Positions 19,842 through 28,109 of a stretch of DNA of 64,000 nt are shown here, one piece after another; within the stretch, counting starts at the first letter, position 1, and each line of letters begins with the position of its first letter. Source of the stretch: Bacterioplanes sanyensis. GTDB lineage: Bacteria; Pseudomonadota; Gammaproteobacteria; Pseudomonadales; Oceanobacteraceae. The translations under genes were made by a program, and so were the position numbers. The stretch spans positions 62,001 through 126,000 of the forward strand of contig NZ_BMYY01000002.1 in NCBI RefSeq assembly GCF_014652515.1. The letters run 5' to 3'. The notes below the pieces were generated by a model. It was given only the letters and a program-made list of their open reading frames with translations, was not told where the DNA came from and did not search any database.

Positions 19842-21830
19842 TTAGATGACGCTCTTAACGGCCTTAACCACAGCGTCTGCTGTGATACCAAACTCTTCGA
19901 ACAGCTCACCGGCAGGTGCGGATTCACCGAAGGTTTCCATGCCAACGATCTTGCCGTTTAAGCCGACAAACTTGTACCAGTAGTCTTTGTGCAGCGCTTC
20001 AACCGCCACGCGAGCCGTCACCGCCGCTGGCAGCACTTGCTCCATGTATTCTGCGCCTTGCTTGCAGAACACTTCGGCGCTGGGCATAGAGACAACGCGG
20101 ATGTTTTTATCGCTTAACTGCTCTGCCGCTGCCATGGCCAGCTGCACTTCTGAGCCGGTGGCGATGATGATGGCGTCGGGTGTGCCGTTGCAATCACGCA
20201 AGATGTAACCGCCGCGCGCGATGGCCGCGACTTGCTCGCTATCGCGCTGCTGGTGCGGCAGCCCTTGGCGCGAGAATACCAACGCGGAAGGACCGTCTTT
20301 GCGCTCAATGGCCGCTTTCCAAGCAGTGGCAGACTCGACCGTGTCACACGGGCGCCAGGTTTCCAGGTTCGGGGTGTTGCGCAGGTTGGCAACTTGCTCC
20401 ACTGGCTGGTGAGTAGGACCGTCTTCGCCCAAACCGATGGAGTCGTGGGTATAAACGAAGATCGCGCGCTGCTTCATCAACGCCGCCATACGCACAGCAT
20501 TGCGCGCGTATTCCATAAACATCAGGAAGGTGGCGCCGTAAGGAATAAAGCCTTTGTGCAGTGCGATGCCATTCATCATGGCGCTCATGGCAAATTCACG
20601 CACGCCGTAGAACAGGTAGTTACCGGAAGCATCGACTGGGCTGATGCCTTGGGCATCTTTCCACAAAGTCAGGTTAGAACCTGCCAAGTCAGCGGAGCCG
20701 CCGAGGAACTCAGGCAGCAGCGGGCCGAAGGCATTCAGTGTGTTTTGTGATGCCTTGCGTGAGGCTACGACTTCACCTTTTTGCTGGCACTCTTCGATGA
20801 ATTGCTGAGCTTTGGCAGCGAAATCGGCCGGCAAATCACCGCTGATGCGGCGCTGATATTCTGCTGCCAGCTCTGGATGTGCTTGCTGATAGGCGGCAAA
20901 CTTGTCTTGCCAGGCCGCTTGCGCTGCTTGGCCTTTTTGCTTGGCATCCCAACCGGCGTAAACCGTTTCTGGGATTTCAAAAGCACCGTGCTGCCAGCCC
21001 AGGCGCTCACGCGTCAGGGCAATTTCATCGTCACCCAGGGGCGCGCCGTGGCACTCTTCTTTGCCTTCTTTATTGGGGGAACCAAAGCCAATGATGGTTT
21101 TGCAGCAGATCAGGGTCGGCTGATCTGTGTTGGCGCGTGCGGTTTCGATGGCTTGTTTGATTTCTTCTGGGTCATGGCCGTTCACGCGTGGAATCACTTG
21201 CCAGCCATAAGATTCAAAACGTTTAACCGTGTCGTCGGTGAACCAGCCTTCGACTTCGCCGTCGATGGAAATGCCGTTGTCATCATAGAAGGCGATTAGT
21301 TTGCCCAAGCCCAGTGTGCCGGCCAGCGAGCAAGCTTCATGGGAGATGCCTTCCATCATGCAGCCATCACCCATAAACACATAGGTGTAGTGATCGACGA
21401 TGTCGTGGCCTTCGCGGTTAAACTGCGCTGCCAGTGCTTTTTCTGCCACGGCCATGCCCACGCCATTGGCAATGCCCTGGCCCAGTGGCCCGGTGGTGGT
21501 CTCGATGCCCGGTGCATAACCGTATTCCGGGTGGCCTGGCGTTTTTGAATGCAGCTGGCGGAAGTTCTTCAGATCATCAATGGTCAGGTCATAGCCGCTC
21601 AGGTGCAGCAATGAATAGATCAGCATGGAGCCGTGGCCATTCGACAACACAAAACGGTCGCGGTCGCTCCACTCCGGATCCGTCGGATTGTGCTTGAGGT
21701 AGTCGTTCCACAGAACTTCGGCAATATCAGCCATGCCCATGGGGGCGCCGGGGTGGCCGGATTTGGCTTTCTGAACGGCGTCCATACTCAGAGCGCGGAT
21801 GGCGTTAGCCAGTTCGGAACGGGTGGTCAT
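19842..21830 (-). CDS. tkt: Transketolase
   Basis: 662-residue thiamine diphosphate enzyme of the pentose phosphate pathway, transferring two-carbon units between ketoses and aldoses. The N-terminal [19 protein letters not shown] segment, the ThDP/Mg motif GDGCMMEG (about 154-161) with the later N, and the [16 protein letters not shown] signature are all present. Full length for the family. Single-copy in the window and transcribed alone. Confidence 0.97.
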   Translation of the reverse strand: MTTRSELANAIRALSMDAVQKAKSGHPGAPMGMADIAEVLWNDYLKHNPTDPEWSDRDRFVLSNGHGSMLIYSLLHLSGYDLTIDDLKNFRQLHSKTPGHPEYGYAPGIETTTGPLGQGIANGVGMAVAEKALAAQFNREGHDIVDHYTYVFMGDGCMMEGISHEACSLAGTLGLGKLIAFYDDNGISIDGEVEGWFTDDTVKRFESYGWQVIPRVNGHDPEEIKQAIETARANTDQPTLICCKTIIGFGSPNKEGKEECHGAPLGDDEIALTRERLGWQHGAFEIPETVYAGWDAKQKGQAAQAAWQDKFAAYQQAHPELAAEYQRRISGDLPADFAAKAQQFIEECQQKGEVVASRKASQNTLNAFGPLLPEFLGGSADLAGSNLTLWKDAQGISPVDASGNYLFYGVREFAMSAMMNGIALHKGFIPYGATFLMFMEYARNAVRMAALMKQRAIFVYTHDSIGLGEDGPTHQPVEQVANLRNTPNLETWRPCDTVESATAWKAAIERKDGPSALVFSRQGLPHQQRDSEQVAAIARGGYILRDCNGTPDAIIIATGSEVQLAMAAAEQLSDKNIRVVSMPSAEVFCKQGAEYMEQVLPAAVTARVAVEALHKDYWYKFVGLNGKIVGMETFGESAPAGELFEEFGITADAVVKAVKSVI

Positions 21831-22211
21831 GTAACGACTCCTACAATCACGGTAATCTGTTAAAAAAGCAGAGGCTGTTACGGCACCTACCGAAAACCCC
21901 TGTTAAAGGCGCGCTATTGTCTCTCAGAACACCGCTGGCGGCAACGCGAGCATGGCGGGCTTATCCTGACTTAGAAGGCAGGCGCTGAGAGGATAGTCAC
22001 TGCTGATTTGCGTCAATTTGTAACAGAGTGGCGTCTCCGGTCTTTGGCTATGTACGACAAATACGACAAGGTTTTTCGTAGCTCTGGCTAAATACTGTAC
22101 AGCTAGTACAATCCGCAACGATAACAATCCATAACATTGTGTGACTGCTTAGCGCTACAAATCGGCTAGGCTGTTACTACCAGCACCCAGCACAGCGGAG
22201 ACGACACCGGC
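21831..22211. other. Divergent intergenic region, tkt / binding-protein gene
   Basis: 381 bases with no ORF of interest. The left part holds the candidate tkt promoter. The right part carries upstream signals of the binding-protein gene, including a GTACAGCTAGTAC inverted repeat at about 22097-22109 of unknown meaning. Confidence 0.5.
21916..21944 (-). promoter_or_regulatory. Candidate promoter of tkt
   Basis: Minus strand TTGCCG (21944-21939), spacer of 17, then GACAAT (21921-21916), followed by a GC-rich discriminator. Each box matches 4 of 6 consensus positions. Confidence 0.35.
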
Positions 22212-22946
22212 ATGAAAAAATTGTTTGCCATCACAGCCATGTTCCTAGCCTTTCATGTTCAGGCAGAAGAGAAGCTTTACTTCTTCACTGAGCAATTTCC
22301 ACCCTACAACATGACCCTAGACGGTCGGCCATTTGCCCATGACGCTGATGAAATTACTGGTTTATGCGCGCAAATGGTGAAGCGCTTGGTCGAGGAAGTG
22401 CCGTATGACGTTAAAATCAAACTGCGTAATTGGAGCTTTGGCTTGGACCGCGTAAAGCGCAAAGCCAACCACGGTATTTTCTGCACGGCCCGTACCGAAG
22501 AGCGTGAAGATTGGTTTGAATGGGTAGGCCCACTGACCAACATTGGCTGGACGTTATTCGCCAAAGCGGGCTCTGGCATTAAGCTCAATTCATTGGAAGA
22601 TGCCAAGCAGTACGAAATTGGTGGCTATAAAGGTGATGTGATGACCAATTATTTGGTCGACAATGGTTACAACATGTCGATTATTACCGAGGATGCACAA
22701 AACCCGCGCCGCTTGCAGGTAGGTCAGATCGATTTGTGGGTGTCAGATGAACTGGCTGGCCCATACACAGCATCCGATGCCGGTGATATTGAAATCGAAA
22801 AAGTGCTGACCTTTAAAACCACGCCGCTGTACTTGGCGATCAATAAAGATACGGATCCGAAAATTATTGGCGTTTTGCAGCAAGCCGCGCGCAAACTGAT
22901 TGAAGAAGGCTCCTTCCGCAGCATCGAAAACATTTACGGTCGTTAA
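22212..22946 (+). CDS. Periplasmic solute-binding protein, amino-acid type (SBP_bac_3)
   Basis: 244 residues with a signal peptide (1-18, FHVQA). The mature start KLYFFTEQFPPYNMTLDGRP and the later EITGLCAQMVKRL are the classic pattern of family 3 extracellular solute-binding proteins. The two-lobed fold runs through GPLTNIGWTLFAKA and YEIGGYKGDVMTNYL. No permease or ATPase gene is adjacent, so it is an orphan binding protein; such orphans in this group can act as sensors or environmental binding proteins. Ligand not predictable from sequence. It is closed by a strong terminator. Confidence 0.85.
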   Translation: MKKLFAITAMFLAFHVQAEEKLYFFTEQFPPYNMTLDGRPFAHDADEITGLCAQMVKRLVEEVPYDVKIKLRNWSFGLDRVKRKANHGIFCTARTEEREDWFEWVGPLTNIGWTLFAKAGSGIKLNSLEDAKQYEIGGYKGDVMTNYLVDNGYNMSIITEDAQNPRRLQVGQIDLWVSDELAGPYTASDAGDIEIEKVLTFKTTPLYLAINKDTDPKIIGVLQQAARKLIEEGSFRSIENIYGR

Positions 22947-22961
22947 TTATTCTTCGAACAC

Positions 22962-22992
22962 AAAAAAGCCGAGCCGAGTGCTCGGCTTTTTT
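22962..22992. terminator. Bidirectional terminator
   Basis: Stem AGCCGAGC / GCTCGGCT (22967-22974 and 22980-22987), preceded by a run of A and followed by a run of T, between convergent genes. Confidence 0.93.
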
Positions 22993-23010
22993 GTGCCTCA
23001 AACATGGTTG

Positions 23011-23742
23011 TTAACGCTGCTGCTCATACACACATATATTCACCACCGAAGCCAAGTTCAGTGATTCGATGACGCCTTGACCAGCAATGCTGTATGCCTG
23101 GGCGGAGAGTTCACTCAGTGCTTGTTTCGGCACGCCGCGTGCCTCATTGCCAAAGATCAGGCAGTCACACTGCTGGAAATCGCCACTGGCAACGGGCTGG
23201 CCCTGCATATCCAAATAGGCAATATGATGAAAGCGCTGTGCAACTTGCTCCAACGTGACGCCTTGCTCTATCGGTGTATGGAAAATGGCGCCCATGCTGG
23301 AGCGCACCACCTTGCCATTAAAAGGATCAACACTGCCCGGACTGAGCAGGCAGCGATAGCCGCCAAACCAGGCCAGCGTGCGCAAAATTGTCCCTAAATT
23401 GCCTGGGTCTTGAATCTCGTGCAAATACACAGCCCGCTGCGCTTGCTGCTGGGGTTGCAAAGCGGACATAGGCACGACAGCAACAATGCCTTGGGGCGAT
23501 CGAGTCTCAGACAGTTGCTTCATTTGCCGTTCGTTGATGAGATGGCGGCGCCAAGGCTGTGGCTGGGCGGGCTGCCAGTGCTCATAGTCGCCGCTGACCC
23601 ATAGCTCAGCTGCTGTGAGGGCGGGATTATGCCGGCAGGCAAGCGCCAACTCTTGCACCAAGTGCTCGCCTTCCAGCAGAAAATGCTGCAGTTGTTGGCG
23701 ATATTTTTTTTGCTGCAGCTTTTTTACATCATCAAACTTCAT
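23011..23742 (-). CDS. TrmH-family RNA 2'-O-methyltransferase (SpoU type)
   Basis: 243 residues. An N-terminal RNA-binding substrate domain (about 1-95) is followed by the SPOUT methyltransferase domain with the three SpoU motifs: EIQDPGNLGTILRTLAWFG (motif 1), LIFGNEARGVP (motif 2) and ESLNLASVVNICVYE (motif 3). The knotted SPOUT fold uses S-adenosylmethionine. Which RNA is modified cannot be read from the sequence. The frame is open to 23811; ATG at 23742 is chosen because AGGGGG lies nine bases upstream and MKFDDVKKLQQKKYR is a usual start. Confidence 0.88.
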   Translation of the reverse strand: MKFDDVKKLQQKKYRQQLQHFLLEGEHLVQELALACRHNPALTAAELWVSGDYEHWQPAQPQPWRRHLINERQMKQLSETRSPQGIVAVVPMSALQPQQQAQRAVYLHEIQDPGNLGTILRTLAWFGGYRCLLSPGSVDPFNGKVVRSSMGAIFHTPIEQGVTLEQVAQRFHHIAYLDMQGQPVASGDFQQCDCLIFGNEARGVPKQALSELSAQAYSIAGQGVIESLNLASVVNICVYEQQR

Positions 23743-23905
23743 GCGAACCCCCTGCGTTTGCCGGCCAGTATAACAGCCTGCATTGGCGCGCAGTTCAATA
23801 AAACGGCACACAATAACCTCCGCAAGAGGTCATGTTCGCGTTACAAGTACCAGCAACGTGGTTGTTGGGTAAGACGATGCCAGCACATCGCTGGCCATGA
23901 AGTGT

Positions 23906-23934
23906 TTGACTCCCCTTTATAGTAGTCAGATAGT
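23906..23934 (+). promoter_or_regulatory. Candidate promoter of the monooxygenase-hydrolase-SDR operon
   Basis: TTGACT (23906-23911), spacer of exactly 17, then GATAGT (23929-23934). It matches 5 of 6 and 4 of 6 consensus positions. Confidence 0.5.
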
Positions 23935-23943
23935 GGTCAGATA
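23925..23943 (+). repeat. Direct repeat GTCAGATA overlapping the -10 box
   Basis: GTCAGATA at 23925-23932 is repeated at 23936-23943, a period of 11 bases, i.e. one helical turn. It overlaps the -10 box and the likely transcription start, the position of a repressor operator. No regulator gene is adjacent. Confidence 0.5.
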
Positions 23944-24082
23944 TAGAGTGAGTTTTTTGTCACCAAGTACTCAACATAATAACAAACGGGCCGGCTGACA
24001 TCTTTGCAAAGCAGTGGTGACACTGTGCATTGGCACAGACCTCAGACGGCACTAATCCTAGGTGGCACTTATAGGAGTCTGC

Positions 24083-25546
24083 ATGCATACCGTTGTCATC
24101 ATCGGCAGTGGCTTTGGCGGCCAATGTGCCGCCATCAACTTGCGTCAGCGTGGTATCGAGGATTTTGTCATCCTGGAGCGGCGCGATTTTATGGGCGGCA
24201 CCTGGGCGCAAAACAGTTACCCAGGCGCGGCGGTGGACGTGCAATCGCCGTTGTATTCCATCGAGTCTGAACCCTACGACTGGTCGCAAATGTTCGCTGA
24301 GCAAGAGGAGCTGCGCGAATACACCGAGCATGTGATCAGCAAGCACCGGTTGCGTGAAAAAACCCGTACTCGCACCGAGGTAAAGTGCATTGCTTGGCAA
24401 CAAGCGTCGCAGTGCTGGCAGATTGACACCCTCCACCCTGAGCACGGGGAGCAGCAACTCGAAGCGCGCTTTGTGATCAATGCCTCTGGGCCACTCAGCA
24501 CGCCTGTGATTCCTGACTTTAAAGGGCGCGAGCGGTTTAAAGGAGAGTCGTTTCATACCAATCATTGGAACCATGACTTCGACTACCGTGGCAAGCGTGT
24601 TGCTATTATTGGCAGCGGTGCCAGTGCGGCGCAGGTGATTCCGGCGATAGCAGCAGATGTTGAGCACTTGCATGTTTTTCAGCGCACACCGCATTGGGTT
24701 ATTCCCCGGCCTGACTATCGATTTAAGCCCTGGCAGCGGGCACTGTTAAAACGCAAACCCATTTATCGGTTATTGCGCGAAGCCATTTATTGGGGGCTAG
24801 AAAGCCGTGTGATTGGCTTTAAATACTCGAAATTCATGCTGGAGCTATTGGCCGGAAAACGCGCGCGCAAGCACATTGAAAAACAAATTGCCGACCCAAA
24901 GCTCAGGCAACAAGTCACCCCTGACTTTACCATCGGCTGTAAGCGGGTGATTTTATCTGACACGCTTTATCCCGCTCTTTGCCGTGACAACGTTTTTTTG
25001 CACGATAAAACCGACGGTATCGAAGAAATCACCGCAGCTGGCATCCATACTCAGCAGGGTTCTGAGTTAGAGCTGGATTTAATTATTTACTCGACGGGCT
25101 ATGACGCCACCGATGGGGTTATTTCTTATCCCGTTATGGGGCGTGATGGTCAAAAGCTTGCAGATGTTTGGCACGACTACCCCAGAGCTTACTTAGGCAC
25201 TTGTGTGCCTGGCTTTCCCAATTTATTTATTGTGACGGGACCAAATACAGGCATTGGCCATACGTCGGCCATTTTTATTATTGAAGCGCAAATGAACTAC
25301 ATCATGACCGCCATAGAGCAGGTAGGGCGGCGCTTTAAGTCTGTTATTGAAGTGCGTCCAGAGGCTGAAGAACGCTACACCCAACACATTCATAATGAAA
25401 TGGAAAAAACCGTTTGGCACCAGGGCGGCTGCAACAGCTGGTACAAAAGCAAAAGCGGAAAAGTGATCGCCATGTTTCCTGGCTTTAGCTTTACTTTTCG
25501 ACGTTGGACGAAAAACTTTCGCCCTGCTGATCACATTCTCTCTTAA
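24083..25546 (+). CDS. Flavin-containing / Baeyer-Villiger-type monooxygenase
   Basis: 487 residues. Rossmann motif for FAD at 7-13 (IIGSGFGG), the GGTW...YPG element at 38-48 common in Baeyer-Villiger enzymes, and a second dinucleotide motif for NADPH at about 175-181 (IIGSGASA). Between them F152-G154-H158-W162 gives the Baeyer-Villiger fingerprint FxGxxxHxxxW, but the last position is N163 rather than P or D. Substrate unknown; ketones or long-chain alkyl compounds are typical. The frame opens at a GTG at 24062, but ATG at 24083 follows AGGAG by six bases. It heads an operon with a hydrolase and a short-chain dehydrogenase. Confidence 0.88.
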   Translation: MHTVVIIGSGFGGQCAAINLRQRGIEDFVILERRDFMGGTWAQNSYPGAAVDVQSPLYSIESEPYDWSQMFAEQEELREYTEHVISKHRLREKTRTRTEVKCIAWQQASQCWQIDTLHPEHGEQQLEARFVINASGPLSTPVIPDFKGRERFKGESFHTNHWNHDFDYRGKRVAIIGSGASAAQVIPAIAADVEHLHVFQRTPHWVIPRPDYRFKPWQRALLKRKPIYRLLREAIYWGLESRVIGFKYSKFMLELLAGKRARKHIEKQIADPKLRQQVTPDFTIGCKRVILSDTLYPALCRDNVFLHDKTDGIEEITAAGIHTQQGSELELDLIIYSTGYDATDGVISYPVMGRDGQKLADVWHDYPRAYLGTCVPGFPNLFIVTGPNTGIGHTSAIFIIEAQMNYIMTAIEQVGRRFKSVIEVRPEAEERYTQHIHNEMEKTVWHQGGCNSWYKSKSGKVIAMFPGFSFTFRRWTKNFRPADHILS

Positions 25547-25560
25547 CAGTGAGTATTACA

Positions 25561-26499
25561 ATGAAAAAAGTCGTGGCTTTATTCTCGCTATTAACCTTGG
25601 CCGCTTTGTTGGGTGTTGTACAAGGCGCTTATTTGCCCACAGGCCAATGGCTCTATGAAAATGCCACCGATTGGGAAGCCAGCCTGTATGGTTTTCAGCA
25701 GCAGCAGGTGGATATCGGTGATATGCAGCTGGCGTTGTATCGCAACCATAATCCTGGCAAGCCCGTTATTGTAATGCTGCATGGCTACAGTGCTGATAAA
25801 GACGTTTGGCCAAGGTTTGCTCGTCATTTAACGGATGAGTATCAGGTGCTTATTCCGGATATGGCCGGCCACGGCGATACGGGTTTTCGCATGGAATGGG
25901 ATTATGGCATGGTCGCTCAGGCACAGCGTTTATCACAGCTGTTAACTGAGCTTGAAATCGACCAGGCCCACATCATTGGTAACTCGATGGGCGGCTACCT
26001 GACGGCTGTTTTTAGCGTGTATTACCCACAGCAAACCTTATCGGCCACCATGGTGGACCCGGCTGGCTTGGCTTCACCACAGGCCAGTGATCTAGAAAAA
26101 ATGTTGGCGCAAGGGCGCAATCCATTTTTAATGAATAGCCGCACTGAGTTTGATGAGTTTTATGCCATGACCATGGCTCAACCTCCGTTTTTGCCTGACA
26201 TGGTGTTGGAGGCGGTGGCTCATGACTACATCAACCGCCGCGAAGAGTTGGCGAAAATATTCGCCGACTTTAACCGCGATATTGGCTTGCAACAAAAATT
26301 ACCTCGGTTACAAGCACCCGCCATGTTGTGGTGGGGAGCAGAAGACCGGTTATTGCACGTCAGTGCCGTCGAAAGTTGGCAGCAAGCACTGCCCGATATG
26401 CAAGTGCATATTTGGCAGGACATCGGCCATATGCCGATGGTGGAAGTGCCGCGCCAGGCAGCAAAGCGCTATCAGGCGTTTTTAAGCAGCATCGACTAA
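25561..26499 (+). CDS. Alpha/beta hydrolase, membrane-anchored or exported
   Basis: 312 residues from ATG 25561; a GTG at 25549 is in frame four codons earlier. Hydrophobic N-terminus (1-23) is a signal peptide or anchor. Catalytic triad read as S142 (GNSMGG), D262 (WGAEDRL) and H290 (DIGHMP); oxyanion-side HGYSADKD at 74-81. The nearest general groups are esterases and lipases of the hydrolase-fold superfamily. Position directly after a Baeyer-Villiger-type monooxygenase (14 bases) suggests hydrolysis of the ester or lactone it makes; that is inference. Confidence 0.85.
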   Translation: MKKVVALFSLLTLAALLGVVQGAYLPTGQWLYENATDWEASLYGFQQQQVDIGDMQLALYRNHNPGKPVIVMLHGYSADKDVWPRFARHLTDEYQVLIPDMAGHGDTGFRMEWDYGMVAQAQRLSQLLTELEIDQAHIIGNSMGGYLTAVFSVYYPQQTLSATMVDPAGLASPQASDLEKMLAQGRNPFLMNSRTEFDEFYAMTMAQPPFLPDMVLEAVAHDYINRREELAKIFADFNRDIGLQQKLPRLQAPAMLWWGAEDRLLHVSAVESWQQALPDMQVHIWQDIGHMPMVEVPRQAAKRYQAFLSSID

Positions 26500-26525
26500 C
26501 AATAATAATCACCGCGGAGAGACAG

Positions 26526-27389
26526 ATGAAATCACTGAGAAACAAAGTCGCCGCCGTTACCGGCGCAGGTTCTGGTATCGGCCGAGCATTGGCCATTCAG
26601 CTGGCCAACGAAGGCTGCCACTTGGCGCTGGCCGATATCGATGCAGAAGGGTTACAGCAAACGCAGCAGCTGCTGGCCAACCAGCCAGTGAAAGTGACGT
26701 TGCAAACCCTCAACGTGGCGGATGAAACAGCCGTTTACGCTTGGGCCGAGCAAGTGGTGGCCGATCATGGCCAGGTCAACTTGATCATTAACAATGCCGG
26801 TGTGGCATTGTCGGGCACAGTGGCCGGCCTAGGCCTGGAAGATTATCGCTGGATTATGGATGTTAATTTTTGGGGCGTTGTGTATGGCAGCAAGGCTTTT
26901 TTACCCAAGCTCGAAGCCGCAGGCGAGGGCCATATTGTCAATATCTCCAGTATTTTTGGTTTGGCCTCGCAACCGCTGATGAGTGGTTATAACGCCAGCA
27001 AATTCGCGGTACGCGGCTTTACCGAATCTCTGCGTCAGGATTTAGAGCTTACCCGCAGTGGCGTTAGCGCGACCAGTGTTCATCCAGGTGGCATTAAAAC
27101 CAACATCGCCAAAGCGGCGCGCATGACCGATAGCTGCGAGCAAGCCACCGGTGTGAGCAATGCCGATGCCACCGCGGATTTCGAGCGTTTGTTTATCAAC
27201 ACGCCAGAAAAGGCTGCGCGCACCATCATTGCTGGGATCGTTAAAAACAAGCGTCGGGTTTTAATTGGGCCAGATGCGAAACTGTTTGATCTATTAGTGC
27301 GTTTATTACCCGCCAGTTATCAGCGTATTTTCACTGCCGCTGTGCGCCAGCAAGGCCGTCAGGCAAAGAGTGCCAAATCGGCGTCATAG
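26526..27389 (+). CDS. Short-chain dehydrogenase/reductase
   Basis: 287 residues. Classical SDR: cofactor motif TGAGSGIG at 12-19, D37 after beta-2 (ADID, favouring NAD+), NNAG at 89-92, catalytic S142, Y155 and K159 (YNASK). The C-terminal extension after about 230 includes AARTIIAGIVKNKRRVLIGPDA, common in SDRs found next to flavin monooxygenases. The true start is ATG 26526 with GCGGAGAG upstream; the longer frame overlaps the hydrolase. Likely interconverts the alcohol and ketone used by the monooxygenase. Confidence 0.9.
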   Translation: MKSLRNKVAAVTGAGSGIGRALAIQLANEGCHLALADIDAEGLQQTQQLLANQPVKVTLQTLNVADETAVYAWAEQVVADHGQVNLIINNAGVALSGTVAGLGLEDYRWIMDVNFWGVVYGSKAFLPKLEAAGEGHIVNISSIFGLASQPLMSGYNASKFAVRGFTESLRQDLELTRSGVSATSVHPGGIKTNIAKAARMTDSCEQATGVSNADATADFERLFINTPEKAARTIIAGIVKNKRRVLIGPDAKLFDLLVRLLPASYQRIFTAAVRQQGRQAKSAKSAS

Positions 27390-27422
27390 CGGACCGTGAT
27401 GATCAAATAGCGTTCAATATTC

Positions 27423-27445
27423 GCCACGCTGGCATCTGGCGTGGC
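27423..27445 (+). terminator. Inverted repeat after the monooxygenase operon
   Basis: GCCACGC / GCGTGGC with a nine-base loop, 34 bases after the SDR stop. There is no T-run after it, so its role as a terminator is doubtful. Confidence 0.35.
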
Positions 27446-27578
27446 TTCCCTGCTCAGCCAAATCACGTACAATCCCATGCCTTATTGACGGCAACCACTG
27501 CCGTCCAAACCACTCTTTGCCTGGGTGATCTGCCTAGTAGCTGGCAGCAAAGCCCGTGACAGCGCGTGAGGATTTTAA

Positions 27579-28091
27579 ATGAGCGATGCACACCACTGGC
27601 AACGTGCCATAACCCCGGCGCCAGACTCGCCTGAGCGGGCCGAGCACTATCGCCTGTTATTACGCCAAGCCGAGGCTCTGGTGGCCGACGAAGACGATTT
27701 GATCGCCAATCTGGCCAATGTAGCGGCGTTGCTGTACCAGACCTTAGGGTTTTGGTGGGTAGGCTTCTACCTGGTGCGCCAGGACGAGTTGGTGCTGGGT
27801 CCATTTCAAGGGCCAACCGCCTGCACGCGCATTGGCTTTGGCCGCGGCGTTTGCGGCAGCGCCTGGCAGCAGGGCGCCACTGTGCGAGTCGATAATGTTC
27901 ATGATTTCCCTGGCCATATCGCCTGCAGCGCCGACAGCTTGTCGGAAATTGTGGTGCCGCTGCTGCACGAAGGTAAAGTGGTCGCAGTATTGGATATCGA
28001 CTCTGCTCGTGCGCAGGATTTTAGCCAACAAGATGAACAAGCGCTGCAGCAGCTATGTGCGTTGCTGGCTCAGTGCTGGACACAACAATAA
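27579..28091 (+). CDS. msrC: Free methionine-(R)-sulfoxide reductase (GAF domain)
   Basis: 170-residue single GAF domain. The three cysteines used in catalysis and resolution are all present at 82, 92 and 116 (TACTRIG, GVCGSAW, HIACSAD), aligning with C84/C94/C118 of the E. coli enzyme. It reduces free Met-R-sulfoxide in the cytosol with thioredoxin. The stop is directly followed by the region of the M3 peptidase start, so the two are cotranscribed. Confidence 0.92.
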   Translation: MSDAHHWQRAITPAPDSPERAEHYRLLLRQAEALVADEDDLIANLANVAALLYQTLGFWWVGFYLVRQDELVLGPFQGPTACTRIGFGRGVCGSAWQQGATVRVDNVHDFPGHIACSADSLSEIVVPLLHEGKVVAVLDIDSARAQDFSQQDEQALQQLCALLAQCWTQQ

Positions 28092-28109
28092 ATGAACAAG
28101 GAAATAGCC

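Larger units (their letters stand above)
23743..24082. other. Intergenic region upstream of the monooxygenase operon
   Basis: 340 bases without a supported gene. It holds a good sigma70-type promoter with a direct repeat next to it, and then a leader of about 140 bases before the monooxygenase start. Nothing else is recognised. Confidence 0.5.

Noticed and set aside
22090-22115. LexA-box-like CTGTACAGCTAGTACA
   Set aside because: The right half should be CAG ten bases after CTG; it reads ACA, and the downstream gene is not a DNA-damage gene.
23960-24694. 244-codon open frame on the minus strand
   Set aside because: It lies opposite the start of the monooxygenase, whose motifs are unmistakable; the antisense product has no recognisable pattern.
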